Assembly: GCF_902806685.2 (NCBI RefSeq)
Contig: NC_048548.1
Span: 13,542,557-13,606,556 of the forward strand
Length of the DNA: 64,000 nucleotides
Origin: Maniola hyperantus
Lineage: Eukaryota; Arthropoda; Insecta; Lepidoptera; Nymphalidae
Reading direction: 5' to 3'
In this document: piece by piece, positions 43,601 to 53,405 of the stretch
Position numbering within the stretch: the first letter of the stretch is position 1
Layout: the number at the start of each line of letters is the position of its first letter
Made by a program: the position numbers and the translations under genes
The notes under the pieces: model-generated
The model's input: only the letters and a program-made list of their open reading frames with translations
Told to the model about the DNA's origin: nothing
Database searches by the model: none

Positions 43601-45943
43601 TGGGATCCAGCTACCGATGCGTTTTTATTCGAGGTGAAATCGTCTAATCAGCTGTGTACCAAGCGTAACATACTCAGTGAGCTTGCGAGAATTTTTGACC
43701 CACTAGGATTTCTATCACCTCTTACTATTAAGGCTAAATGTTTCTTACAAAGACTGTGGATCCTCGGGACTTCTTGGGATGAAATGCCTCCCGAAGAGGT
43801 CATTTCAGCGTGGAAGACCTTTTGCGAACAACTCTCAATCCTTCAGCAATTGCATTTACCTCGTCGTCTCACTGTCGATGGTGCAGGCACATACGAATTG
43901 CATGGATACTGCGACAGTTCTGAACTCGCGTACGGGGCTGTTATATACTTAAGAGCTACATGTGATGATGGATCTGTTCAAGTTCGACTATTATGTGCCA
44001 AAGCTCGTGTGACTCCCATCAAGAAGATTTCATTGCCTCGCTTGGAGCTATGCGCAGCTGTTCTGCTGGCAGATCTAGCAAAATACGTGTTAGACTCATA
44101 CCTTAACAGGATATCCTTTCATACCATTTATTTATGGTCTGATTCATCTGTTGTATTATCGTGGCTTCGTTCTCACTCTTCGCGCTGGACCACATTTGTG
44201 GCTAACCGAGTGAGTCACATTCAAGACATGTTTTCTGCAGACCTGTGGCATCATGTTAGCTCACATGAAAATCCAGCGGATGTGTGCTCACGTGGACAGC
44301 TTCCACATGATCTATTCCATAATTCATTATGGTGGTTCGGCCCGTCCTGGTTATCGCTACCATCTAATCAGTGGCCTAATTCTTCGAATCTCCAGCTTCC
44401 GAACCATGATGACACCAGCCTTATTCTTCTAGAGGAACGTCGACCAGTTGCATTGATCACTCATGTTAACAATACCCAAGACTCACCTATCGATATTCTT
44501 TTAAAACGGTTTTCCTCCTTGGAAAAAATAACGCGCATTGTTGCCTACGTGCGACGATTTATTTCTAATCTAAGAAATCCACACAAACGTATATTCGGGT
44601 CCCATGTTACGGAAGATGAACGTAATGATTCTCTATTATTTATTGTAAAAACTGTTCAAAATACAACGTTTCATAACGAAATTGAACGTTTGCAATCGAA
44701 ACAAGTACTGACAAAACCCCTTCAAAGACTTAGTCCTTTCTTGGACGAGGAGGGCGTCCTCAGGGTGGGCGGTCGCCTATCTCGCGCTGGAATCGAATAT
44801 GAACAACGTCATCCTGCTCTTATTCCTAGCGATCACCCTTTCACGTCGAAGCTTATCGAATCCGTTCATCGCCAACATTGTCACACAGGTCACAACACCA
44901 CTCACTATTTAATTTTGCAACGCTTCTGGATTTTGTCTGCCAAACGGGCTATACGCCGCTGTCTCTCAAGATGCATTCGATGTTTCAAAACGCAACCAAG
45001 ATCATTGGAACCTTACATGAGTGATCTTCCAGTATGTCGTGTCAACCAAGTCAAACCGTTTTCTGTTGTGGGAGTTGATTTTGGTGGACCTTTTCGAATC
45101 AAACTAGGTAGACATCGCGGTGCCAAACTGGACAAGGCTTACCTCTGTTTGTTTGTATGCCTAGCTACCAAAGCCATACATCTTGAAGTGGTGTCAACTC
45201 TTTCAAGTGATGGCTTTGTGGCAGCGTTACGCCGCTTCGTTGGACGCCGTGGGCGGTGTAGCACTATTCATGCGGATCAAGGGACCAATTTTACGGGTGC
45301 GAGCAACTATTTATCTTTATTACAGCAGGCTTCACATACTGAACACATAAAGTTCGTCTTTAACCCCCCTTCGTCCCCGCACTTCGGCGGTGTGTGGGAA
45401 ATTCAAATCAAGGCAGCGAAATCTCATCTCTACAGAGTTGTTGGCAGTCAAGTATTAACGTTCGAAGAACTTACTACCCTATTTGTACAGATTGAGGCAG
45501 TTTTAAACTCAAGACCTCTGTGTCCCTTAAGTACTGATCCAAATGATTTAAATGTTTTGACCCCAGGACATTTTTTGACTCTGGAACCACTAGTAGCTGT
45601 CCCAGACGACGATTTATCCAATGTCAAATTATACCGGTTGAATCGCTGGCAATTAATCCAATCATTTATTCAACAATTTTGGATTCGTTGGAAAAACGAA
45701 TATTTAAGTTCTCTAACGCAACGTGCAAAATGGACAAAGGTGTCTAAGCCATTGGCGTTAAATTCTATCGTAATCATCAAAGATGATAATCACATTCCAT
45801 TGCAATGGTCAATGGGGAGGGTAGTTGATTTGCATCCCGGCCCCGACGGAATAATCCGCGTGGCAACTGTCAAAACTAAGAATAGTCTTATCAAACGACC
45901 TCTTGTAAAGTTATGCCCTCTTCCTATTGAAGTAGCTAACTAA
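40643..45943 (+). CDS. BEL/Pao gag-pol polyprotein
   Basis: One open frame of 1,766 codons; an in-frame ATG 13 codons upstream (40604) exists, but taaATGtcg at 40643 precedes the conserved-looking protein better. Numbering from 40643: a DUF1759-like gag/capsid region (about 150-300, with L-P-T-F-S-G-D), three CCHC-type knuckles (about 382-394, 415-428, 434-446), an aspartic protease motif D-T-G-S (D511), reverse transcriptase with A-D-I (D838) and Y-V-D-D (914-917), an A17-like segment, RNase H acids D1091, E1135 and D1167, an integrase zinc-binding HHCC from about 1409, and the integrase core D1479, D1545, E1586 in V-D-F-G, A-D-Q-G-T-N and G-G-V-W-E. A DUF5641-like C-terminus ends at I-E-V-A-N. 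All key acids are present and no stop or frameshift was seen. Known role: makes the particle, copies RNA to DNA and integrates it. Gag and Pol share one frame, so their ratio must be set by processing. Confidence 0.93.
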   Translation: MSFNPKRVTRKLSATKTKLKPTGTADGLTVRDLPSLRRKRTMAMNRMSKALEVGLAAKNDDSQCDLFLSYCDQAKRIANDFEQAHLAILEVLDTCGDAHDDDDYDRVRASFDDVYFQVTSMRRTFAKAELNSSNSDFNQKSSALSNIKLPKLQLPTFSGDIKKWPEFFDTFNALIHDCHSLTDVEKFHYLNSSLSGDPLALIRVFPITGDYYSDAYAALTSRYQDKRELAFTCWKDILNINFKIQNPTDFRRTLDSVDENLCILKKLKLPVDHWDFIIVYHVLSKLDTKLRREFEEKCTKSEFPTYIQLKEFLHSKCEALMRDSHFNEPSKPSNSIKDTLRPLASNVKRPNVTHTLFTNDNSKPPQLTESNDQHNKVSTLKCSFCADTHPITQCNSFLSKTVDERRAIAKEKGWCYNCLRGSHQLRNCVSIFRCVKCRSKHHSLICDMGADKKTDPDPITIESKSVSLVAKESNPTSMSRSLKTTTVLLATAIIQLRDVYGKYHSFRALFDTGSQNNFITRKAAQCLNLQPAPCDANINGLGGVSAEIIGQIKCPVAAGGCPLFNVDMYVMSTICGDQPIAKLQTQGWSHIETLPLADPGFDIPGPIDVLLGADVFADSVLNEHIKGDARQPLAIHSLFGWLLLGRTSLTTSTLLQVSSMADDLVPIVQRFWELDVIPKASSLTPEEIACENAYVAQHYRDSSGRYVVQLPFKDQIEPTFAGSRDVAIRRFKAIERRLSRDPVLHKQYSEFMEDYLHSGHMSLVSAKELNNGKYYIPHHCVVKPDSATTKLRVVFDAAAEDINHKSLNNTLLTGPKLQSNIAEVLLRFRLHAVVFMADIRQMYRQILVSDTHRDYQRIVWRSGPDQVLQEYRLNTVTYGVSSAPFLACRTIKQLTEDEGSKFPRAKRILASDIYVDDVVTGCDTLDNALEVKSQIIQLFSLGQFQLRKWASNEPGLLSDLPPEDCLFDPKAFSDGETPTLKVLGLKWDPATDAFLFEVKSSNQLCTKRNILSELARIFDPLGFLSPLTIKAKCFLQRLWILGTSWDEMPPEEVISAWKTFCEQLSILQQLHLPRRLTVDGAGTYELHGYCDSSELAYGAVIYLRATCDDGSVQVRLLCAKARVTPIKKISLPRLELCAAVLLADLAKYVLDSYLNRISFHTIYLWSDSSVVLSWLRSHSSRWTTFVANRVSHIQDMFSADLWHHVSSHENPADVCSRGQLPHDLFHNSLWWFGPSWLSLPSNQWPNSSNLQLPNHDDTSLILLEERRPVALITHVNNTQDSPIDILLKRFSSLEKITRIVAYVRRFISNLRNPHKRIFGSHVTEDERNDSLLFIVKTVQNTTFHNEIERLQSKQVLTKPLQRLSPFLDEEGVLRVGGRLSRAGIEYEQRHPALIPSDHPFTSKLIESVHRQHCHTGHNTTHYLILQRFWILSAKRAIRRCLSRCIRCFKTQPRSLEPYMSDLPVCRVNQVKPFSVVGVDFGGPFRIKLGRHRGAKLDKAYLCLFVCLATKAIHLEVVSTLSSDGFVAALRRFVGRRGRCSTIHADQGTNFTGASNYLSLLQQASHTEHIKFVFNPPSSPHFGGVWEIQIKAAKSHLYRVVGSQVLTFEELTTLFVQIEAVLNSRPLCPLSTDPNDLNVLTPGHFLTLEPLVAVPDDDLSNVKLYRLNRWQLIQSFIQQFWIRWKNEYLSSLTQRAKWTKVSKPLALNSIVIIKDDNHIPLQWSMGRVVDLHPGPDGIIRVATVKTKNSLIKRPLVKLCPLPIEVAN

Positions 45944-46040
45944 TTTAGCGTCTCCTAGTTAGTTTATATTTAATTTTAGTTTAGTTAATAACTTTAGTTC
46001 ACTAGTTTCGTTCATACCTATCTGGAAAATACCAGCTGTA

Positions 46041-46055
46041 TTTTGGTGGGTGGTA
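46041..46055 (+). other. Possible polypurine tract
   Basis: 'ttttggtgggtggta' lies directly before the 3' LTR. It is G-rich but not purely purine, so the call rests on position. Confidence 0.4.
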
Positions 46056-46605
46056 TGTATGCTTGTCGCGATATCTGTGTTCCTTTGTTCATTCGATCCC
46101 GATCTACTCGTTCGTCTTTGGTTTGAACCAATAGCGGCAGCTCATTTTCGTTCGTGAGCATACGATTATTATCGGGCATCATCGGAAGAAGCGACAGGAG
46201 AAGTGTTAGCAATCGACCATCGACGCCATTAAAACCGGGCTACAATTTCGTTAAAATCAAACGGACAACTAATTCTATCTCTTTAGTTAATACTAGTCGG
46301 CACCGCGGTGACCAAGAGTTGAAGTGCTCAGTGCAGTGTTATCAAGTGCAACGGCCGAATTACTCAGCAACTGGTCGACGTCAACGCCTTGCCAGCAAGC
46401 CACCTGGAAATACGCCATACAAGCTTTATCCTCCATACCTGATAACTAATACGTAAGTAACCGTTGTTGTGTTCTAGCCAAATTGCAAGAACGAGCGAAC
46501 CTTTAGGTCTTATAACGACGGAATTACCGATTTCCAAACTAGGATTCCGAACACAGATGTGACGTCAAGGGATCCCAAAACCAAGGTTGGATTCGTGCCG
46601 CCACA
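46056..46605 (+). repeat. BEL 3' LTR (550 bp)
   Basis: Matches 38829-39378; followed by the ATATC duplication and the resumed Helitron D. Confidence 0.93.
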
Positions 46606-46907
46606 ATATCAACGCACAGCCTAAACCGCTGCTTCTAGAGACATGAAATTGTGAGGGAGTGTTCTTTGTAAAGAGTAGGTATCCACTAAGAAAGGATTTT
46701 TCGAAATTCCACCCCTAAGTGGGTTAAATAGGGGATAAAAGTTTTTATGAAAGTACGTCATTTTTCAAGTTACTTGCACGAAAATTGGTATTTGGGTTTT
46801 CGGTCACAAATGAAGAAATACGTGTTCCAGGATTTGTGGAAATTCAACCCCCACCTCTATTGTCACCTCGAAATTCCACCCGAGCGAAGCCGGGGCGGGT
46901 CAGCTAG
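46606..46907 (+). mobile_element. Helitron D, 3' part
   Basis: 'aacgcacagcctaaaccgct' to 'gaagccggggcgggtcagct' and CTAG before T, completing the copy begun at about 38740. Confidence 0.8.
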
Positions 46908-47237
46908 TTTATTATAGCTTGTCATTCAATCCACGTGTATCTGCAAAACTTCAGGTTAATCAGAAACTATGAAATGGCTTAAAAATTATTTATCCATTTC
47001 AACCGAAACACGAAACTAACAAGTTAAATGAAAGCTAAAAAAAATACGCATCAAATTGAGAACCGCCTGTTTTAAATCCGTTAAAAAATAAAATAAAATA
47101 GAAACTTTTGTAATCAAATAAAGTTTTCTGTCAAAGGCATGCCGTGTGAAATTGCTGTTTCTGACTCGTGCTTTAGTTTTACTTTGCGAGTGAAATCTGC
47201 AATTTATCCATTTACCTACTAGATTTCTTTTAAATTC
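46908..47237. other. No gene recognised
   Basis: AT-rich spacer. Confidence 0.3.
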
Positions 47238-47537
47238 AGATACAAGTTAGCCCTTGATTGCTAGCTCACCTGATGGTAAGTGATGATGCAGTCTAAGATG
47301 GAAGGGGGCTAACTTGGAAGGGGTATGGCAGTTTTTACTAAGCCCATGCATGCCCCTTTGGTTTCTACTGTGTTCTTGTTGAACCTTCAGGAATGCAGTT
47401 ATCCTCAGGATGTTCTGATAAATCAAGTGATATTTTAATTGCATAAAATGCTCATAACTCCAAAAAGTTAGAGGTGCGGGTCTGGGATCAAACCCCTGAT
47501 CTCCCGAACGTCTTAACCATTAGTGTATCACCACACC
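47238..47537 (-). repeat. SINE2 fragment joined to SINE1 fragment
   Basis: 47238-47369 is inverted SINE2 ('tagcccttgattgctagctc' to cctttggtttctac). From about 47385 to 47537 it is inverted SINE1 ('aactccaaaaagttagaggt', 'ctcccgaacgtcttaaccat'). Neither is complete. Confidence 0.6.
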
Positions 47538-47629
47538 AAAGGATACGCTATAATTAAGTAGTAGAAGTTACTCGAATTTGAGTTAAATTTGTTTCAGAAA
47601 ATATAACATCCTATATTTTTCCATAATTT

Positions 47630-47775
47630 TTTAGTCTTTTACCTACACTTCAAGGAAATTACTAAATAATTTTAAATACATACTTATCAAAAATTGCGTA
47701 ACCGGCAGGAATCGAACCTGCATCTTCTGAGTTTGCGCCCGATGCCTTGACCACTCGGCCACGGTCTCGCTTAAC
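47630..47775 (-). mobile_element. SINE4 copy (tRNA-derived)
   Basis: On the minus strand the head is 'ccgtggccgagtggtcaagg' then 'gcaggttcgattcctgccgg'; the tail matches that of 62692-62835. The lack of a long variable arm and the shared tail argue against a real tRNA-Ser/Leu gene. Confidence 0.72.
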
Positions 47776-48138
47776 ATTAAAAAAATAATTAAAATTAAAA
47801 TTATTTATATGACATCCTATCAAATGAAACAAAGGAAACGTCTAAAAGATAAAATGAAAGAACGATGTCGTACATTGTAAACCACAAAAAATACTTTCTC
47901 TAGAAAGATTTTAACAAAGGATTTCAATGTATATATTTGTAACAATGTTTTTATATACATTTTATTAGTTATTCTGATTTGAATATCCAAAATTTTGGAA
48001 GATACGTAGGTACTTATTTTGTGTTTTCTCGTTTATTTATACAATGGATGCTTTTAAAACTTTTAATTTAAAAAATAAGAGTTCCTACAAGTTTTTTTAA
48101 ACCCCAAATCTAGGTATATGCCCAAATCCATCAAGTTA
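47776..48138. other. AT-rich, no gene recognised
   Basis: Nothing supported. Confidence 0.3.
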
Positions 48139-48279
48139 TAAGTCCCGCAAATTGCTATTACGCTGGACCCATGTCTCATTAACATCGAAATAAAAATATA
48201 CCATCAGCTCGAAACTTCACTCTAGTGCTGACGCGTCACTAAAATGGCGGCCACACCCATTAGCAATTTACGGGACTTA
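48139..48279. mobile_element. 141-bp MITE with TA duplication
   Basis: TAAGTCCCGCAAATTGCTA on the left pairs with TAGCAATTTACGGGACTTA on the right; TA lies outside each end (48137-48138, 48280-48281). Confidence 0.72.
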
Positions 48280-48571
48280 TATCCACGATTATTTGACACC
48301 ATAATTTTTTTAGGTTATGTAAGCATAAAATTGTTTCACTAGCATGACCGTGAAGAAACATTTCACGCGGGAATCTAACAAACTGATTTTCTCGATTCAA
48401 TATCGATAACCGTAAAATATGTTTTCACTATGGCAACAAAGAATTAACCTGATTACATGGTTGTACACCATGTACCTACAGTCATGCAATAAAAATTATT
48501 TACATACATAACACATGACGTGTTACAAACACACATACATAACTATATGTATTGTGTTTTTTTTTTTAAAT
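48280..48571. other. AT-rich, no gene recognised
   Basis: Nothing supported. Confidence 0.3.
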
Positions 48572-48857
48572 ATTACAATAAAACTTAAAGCTAGCCTTAT
48601 CTAATTACTATATAAATCATGACCGCGTGGAATGGTGCCAAGAATACTGGCTGCATTTCCGCGCTGGACAGCCAAGCTGATCCGTTGCGCAAAAAATGAG
48701 CCAGCCCTTATGTCACCAGATGAGGCTATTAATCGCGGTGAAATGTCTCGTAAAAAATTTTTAGCACTAAGACTCCATGGCCCCAGGGTCTCCACGGCAA
48801 ACGGCACAAAAATGTAACTCTCTATAAGAGAGGCATACTTGCGCCGCTTGCCGTTTT
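48572..48857 (-). mobile_element. Retroposon P copy
   Basis: Near-identical inverse of 31011-31300; on the minus strand it starts GAAAACGGCAAGCGGCGC at 48857 and ends with an A-rich tail (poly-T on plus at about 48558-48570). Confidence 0.72.
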
Positions 48858-48913
48858 CATGCCATTATTGTGTTACAACTTATAAAACGAGCACATAATA
48901 ATATTGTTTATTT

Positions 48914-49194
48914 GACGACCTCCCTGGCGCAGTGGTAAGTGCTGTGGTCTTATTAGTGGGAGGTTCCGGGTTCGATTCCTTGGAATTTTATAATTTTTAA
49001 ATTTCCGGTCCGGTCTGGTGGGAGGCTTCGGCCGTGGCTAGTTACCACCCTGACGGAAAAGCCGTGCCGCCAAGCGATTTAGCGTTCCGGTACGATGCCG
49101 TGTAGAAACCAAAGGGACATGAGTTTATTAAAAACTGCCCTACCCCTTCCCCTTGCAGTCAAGGGCTAACTTGAATCTGAATTTAAAAAAAAAT
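48914..49194 (+). mobile_element. SINE2 with two internal deletions
   Basis: Head 'acgacctccctggcgcagtg', body intact around 'gccgccaagcgatttagcgt'. It lacks the ggcagggg piece and the 'gcatcatcactta' segment before the A-rich tail. Confidence 0.78.
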
Positions 49195-49221
49195 TCACGG
49201 GTATTGCAATTTAAATTTTTT

Positions 49222-49470
49222 TTGTTTCATCATCATCATCAACTGATAGACGTCCACTGCTGGACATAGGTCTCTTGTAGGGACTTCGACACGCCACGGT
49301 CTTGCGTCGTCTGAATCCAGCGGCTCCCTGCGACTCGTCTGATGTCGTCCGTCCACCTAGTGAGGGGTCTTCCAACGCTGCGTCTTCCGGTGCGAGGTCG
49401 CCATTCCAGCACCTTGGGACCCCAACGTCTATCGGTTTTACGAACTATGTGCCCTACCCATTGCCTGCAT
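49222..49470 (-). pseudogene. RTE-like LINE 3' end with (GAT)n tail
   Basis: The minus strand reads D-D-I-R-R-V-A-G-S-R-W-I-Q followed by T-Y-V-Q-Q-W-T-S-I-S and a stop, then gatgatgatga. This is a classical RTE C-terminus; 5'-truncated. Confidence 0.78.
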
Positions 49471-49524
49471 TTGCTTCATGGCATGCAAAGTTTATGTATA
49501 ATGCATATGTACATTGTATGTATA

Positions 49525-49690
49525 ACACTACCCATAATATTATAAAAACGAATGTTTGTCTGTTGGTTTGTCCTTCAGTCACGTCGCAACGGAACATCGG
49601 ATTGGCGTGATTTTTAGGGTCCCGAAAAAACGGAACCCTTATATGATCACTTCGTTGTCTGTCTATCTGTCGTGTCTGTCAAGAAAATCT
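49525..49690 (+). repeat. Helitron B 5' part fused to repeat F start
   Basis: 'cataatattataaaaacgaa' to 'ggattggcgtgattttt' is Helitron B, then 'agggtcccgaaaaaacggaa' starts a truncated repeat F with a (TGTC)n run. Confidence 0.6.
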
Positions 49691-50215
49691 AAAGCCTTAA
49701 GAAAACCTTAAGTAAATAGCTTAGGTAATATGGTAGGTAAAGGTAGGATCCAACAAAAAAACAAAAGTATAAAGAAAAACAAAAAATAAACTTTAATCTG
49801 CATATAAAATTGAATACCTATTCATGAATTAGCATAACAAAACCCTTGAAATGTCCCCCCTACCTACTTTACATCCCTGAGAAAAGTTCGAAAAAACTGG
49901 AAACGGGGGAAACTCTGAATGGTTTCGTTTTCTCATATCGGATTTTGTCGGTGTAAGTCATTGATATACATCACCCAAGGATACACAGTTTTTTGGCCAT
50001 GCAAATCTCAAAAACATCACACTAATATTATTATGAAGGCGAAAGTACGACGATCGTACATTTGGTTGAATGTTGTTAGTTAATTAGATATGTGTGACGT
50101 GTAGATACCTAATGTTAACGGCTTCGGTATACGGAAAAACTCAAGCTTCGAGTTTATGATTATACCTGAATTTGTGTAACCTGTAAATATTTTTTTTTAA
50201 ATAAATTTTTTTTTA
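49691..50215. other. No gene recognised
   Basis: It ends in an (ATT)n run (about 50210-50230). Nothing else supported. Confidence 0.3.
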
Positions 50216-50231
50216 TTATTATTATTATTAT

Positions 50232-50360
50232 AACTACTGGACGGATTTCACTGAAATTTGGAAAGAAGATAGATTATACCTTGGATTAACACATTGGCTA
50301 TTTTTATCATAGAAAATCAAAGAGTTCTCACGGGATTTAAGAAAACCTATAAACTACTTT
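50232..50360 (+). repeat. Helitron A-like inner fragment
   Basis: 'actggacggatttcactgaa' and 'tagaaaatcaaagagttctc' are A/C-type blocks without termini. Confidence 0.45.
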
Positions 50361-50589
50361 AAATCATGATTTTTATGATTCCGTACCTCAAAAGGATAAC
50401 GGAACCCTTATAGGATCACTTTGTTGTCTGTCTGTCTGTATGTCTGTCTACTTCTACTTCATGATTCTAGAATCATGAAATTTGGCAGGTAGGTAGGTCT
50501 TATAGCAGACATTCGGGGAAAAATCTGAAAACCGTGAATTAGTGGTTACATCACACAAAAAAAATTGTGGTCATGAATTTTTTTTATTT

Positions 50590-51067
50590 TTTATTCAGAT
50601 ACAAGTTAGTCCTTGACTGCAATCTCACCTGGTGGTAAGTGACGATGCAGTCTAAGATGATAGCGGGCTAACCTGGAAGGGGTATGGCAGTTATTAAACC
50701 CATACCCCTTTGCAGTAGCGTGCACAGGGTTTGAAGCCAGGGTAGGCACTAGTTAAGAAGAAGCCTGTTTACTGACTGGTAATACTGAAATATATGCGTT
50801 GAGCTTTACAACTGGGGTAAGCAGTGCATTTATGCCTCTATGACCTGCACGCCACTGCCCCTTTGGTTTCTACACGGCATCGTACCGGAACGCTAAATCG
50901 CTTGGCGGCACGGCTTTGCCGGTAGGGTGGTAACTAGCCACGGCCAAAGCCTCCCACTAGACCAGACCAGACATTTAGAGATTATAAAATTCCAAACCCC
51001 TGCCAGGAATCGAACCCGAGACCTCCCACTATTAAGACCACAGCGCTCACCACTGCGCCAGGGAGGT
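50590..51067 (-). mobile_element. SINE2, inverted, carrying a hAT-like MITE
   Basis: Complete SINE2 on the minus strand ('gacgacctccctggcgcagt' head at 51067) with a 145-bp insertion at 50713-50857. Confidence 0.82.
50713..50857. mobile_element. 145-bp hAT-like MITE
   Basis: Ends CAGTAGCGTGCA and TGCACGCCACTG are inverted with one mismatch. The 8-bp duplication CCCCTTTG lies at 50705-50712 and 50858-50865. CAG ends plus 8-bp duplications are typical of hAT transposons. The uninterrupted SINE2 has a single cccctttgg here. Confidence 0.88.
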
Positions 51068-51537
51068 CGTCAAATTAATAATTAATATTTTCAATGTACA
51101 AGTAAGATAACTACATCAAGTGGGGTATAAATGAAAGGTCTTCACCTGTGCATTCTAAAACAGACAGAACCTTCGTTGCGCGAGCCTGACTCGCACTTGG
51201 CCGGGATTTTTTTAAATTACTGTGCATTCTAAAACAGACAGAACCTTCGTTGCGCGAGCCTGAGTCGCACTTGGCCGGGATTTTTTTAAATTATTCTCTT
51301 TCATAATTAATTCTAGGCCCATAAACTACCGCTATACATAAAATCACATCATTTTATTACAGTCCAAGGCCCTATTGAATATCATTGAGTATATCTTTGG
51401 GTTCGTATGTCAATAAGTATTTTCGTCTTGCTTTTTTTTCTACCAAGTAAGTTGATGTTTACTCTCACAATTTTCAGCTCGTGTATAACGGACGTGCATT
51501 ACTTTTGTGTAAAGCAATTTTGTTAACATATTATATA

Positions 51538-51650
51538 ACTAGCTGATGCCCGCAACTTCGTACACGTGGATTAAGGTTTTTAAAAATCCTGTGGGAACTC
51601 TTAAATTTTCCGGGATAAAAGGTACCGGTTGAGCTATTGAGCCTTAAATT
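51538..51650 (-). mobile_element. Helitron A 3' part
   Basis: 'ctagctgatgcccgcaactt' to 'ccgggataaaaggtac'; then a 20-bp SINE3 head piece (gttgagctattgagcc) follows. Confidence 0.65.
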
Positions 51651-51727
51651 TTAGCCTTATTTACCTTACGATTACGATTAGAGCCTTAAAACTAAGTCTA
51701 TATAAAATATTCATTAGCATACAAGAG

Positions 51728-51935
51728 AGAGAGAGCCAGCGCGTGCCAGACCTTCGTTATTTTATAAAAGCTGAAAGTTTATCTGCGTATTGTCCCCTAC
51801 ATTGGGAAGAACGTTGTTTAGATGTTTGTTTGTATCATGGTGGCCCTAGGCCAGACACGACAGACAGACAGACAGTTAGTCTACGAAGTGATACTATAAG
51901 GGTTCCTTTTTCTTTTGAGGTACGGAACCCTAAGA
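51728..51935. repeat. Repeat R fragment followed by inverted repeat F start
   Basis: R: 'gagccagcgcgtgccagacc' to 'tgtttgtatcatggtggccc'. F (minus): 'gacagacagacagttagtct' to 'gaggtacggaaccctaagaa'. Confidence 0.6.
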
Positions 51936-52094
51936 ATGCTCGAAAAATAATACTTAATATGAATATCAACTATAGTATTTTCAATTTAATAACCTAAAAA
52001 GCTTTTATCCAAATGTTCAAAGCGAAATTGTAATTAGCGAAATTCAGACTGTTGAAAAATGAAAATAGAGGAAAAAAATAATGTTCAAGCAAGG

Positions 52095-52250
52095 CATCCA
52101 TACTAATATTATAAATGCGAAAGTGTGTCTGTCTGTCTGCTAGCTTTTCACGGCTTAGCCGTAGGCTACTTTTGATCCCGGAAAAATGAAGGATTCCCAC
52201 AGGATTTTTAAAAAACCTAAATCCACGCGGACGAAGTCGCGGGCATCATC
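52095..52250 (+). mobile_element. Helitron A, internally deleted
   Basis: TCCATACTAATATTATAAATG, a short (TGTC)n, then jumps to 'taggctacttttgatcccgg' and ends CATCTAG before T. Confidence 0.8.
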
Positions 52251-52417
52251 TAGTTATTTATAATTTAACTTCGTTATTAAAATTAGACTATTTGAAATTA
52301 TAATTAAATTATAATTAATCACAAATCTAAATCACTGACCTATAAAATAATATAATGTGCCAAGTAAATTGGAAACTGAATTATAATAATTCACTCTAAA
52401 TTAAAACCTCACCCAGC

Positions 52418-52488
52418 AAGTATATAGATACTATACTATAGTATACTATAGTATACTATAGATACTATACTATAGTATATAGATAACG
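52418..52488. repeat. Palindromic actatagt microsatellite
   Basis: Repeats of 'tactatactatagtatac' are self-complementary over about 65 bp. Confidence 0.75.
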
Positions 52489-52529
52489 GACCGGGTATAC
52501 CGAGGTCACATCGCTTTAAACAAGTTAAA

Positions 52530-52966
52530 AAAACCGGCCAAGTGCGAGTCGGATTCGCGCACGAAGAGTTCCGTACCATTATCTATAAAAACGAGCAAAA
52601 AAAATCACGTTTGTTGTATGGGAGCCCCTTAAATACCTATACCTACCTATTACCTTTAACCTACCTATTAGATTTTAAGGAATGTTTTTTTTGTAAATAT
52701 TTGTGTTTGTGTTTATCATGTGTCGGATCAACCAATAAATGTACTTCTATTCTATTCTATTCTAAATATTTATTTTATTCTGTTTTTTTAGTATTTGTTG
52801 ATATAGCGGCAACAGAAATACATCATCTGTGAAAATTTCATCTGTCTAACTATCACGGTTAATGAGATACAGCCTAGTGACAGATGGACAGACAGACGGA
52901 CGGCCGGACAGCAGAGTCTTAGTAATAGGGTTCCGTTTTACCCTTTGGGTACGGAACCCTAAAAAT
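52530..52966 (-). repeat. Repeat F variant, inverted
   Basis: 'aaccggccaagtgcgagtcg' at the left and 'ccctttgggtacggaaccct' at the right are F-type ends. The interior differs from other F copies and includes a ttctattctattct tail-like run near 52750, so another insertion may be inside. Confidence 0.65.
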
Positions 52967-52971
52967 CTGTG

Positions 52972-53263
52972 ATAGCCTAGTGGTTAGGACGTTCGCCTCC
53001 TAAGCCAAGGTCGGTAGTTCGATCCCGGGCACCTCTAACTTTAAAGAGTTATGTGCGTTTTAAGTAATTAAAAATATCACTTGCTTAAACGGTGAAGGGA
53101 AACAACGTGAGGAAACCTGCATGCCTGAGAGTTCTCCATAATGTTGTGAAAGGTGTGTGAAGTCTGCTAGTCTGCACTTGGCCAGTGTGGTGGACTACGT
53201 CCAAACCCTTCTCATTCTGAGAGGAGACCCGTGCTTAGTAATGAGCCGGATATGGGTTCATCA
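52972..53263 (+). mobile_element. SINE1, full length
   Basis: Head 'gtgatagcctagtggttagg' and 'agttcgatcccgggcacc', body with 'ggtgaagggaaacaacgtga', tail running directly into the ATG microsatellite. Confidence 0.82.

Positions 53264-53405
<142 letters not shown>

Larger units (their letters stand above)
38829..46605 (+). mobile_element. Complete BEL/Pao LTR retrotransposon (7,777 bp)
   Basis: Two 550-bp LTRs that appear identical by eye, TG...CA ends, a 5-bp target duplication ATATC (38824-38828 and 46606-46610), a primer site complementary to tRNA-Phe, and one uninterrupted gag-pol frame. Domain order is protease, RT, RNase H, integrase, which together with Peptidase A17-like and DUF1759-like regions assigns it to BEL/Pao. 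There is no env-like ORF between gag-pol and the right LTR. Identical LTRs and an intact frame imply a very recent insertion. Confidence 0.93.
50372..51293 (+). repeat. Repeat F interrupted by an inverted SINE2
   Basis: F runs 50372-50588 ('ttccgtacctcaaaaggata' to 'tggttacatcacac') and resumes at about 51070 ('taataattaatattttcaat' to 'gagcctgactcgcacttggc'). The last 74 bp are duplicated in tandem (51146-51219 and 51220-51293). Confidence 0.75.
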
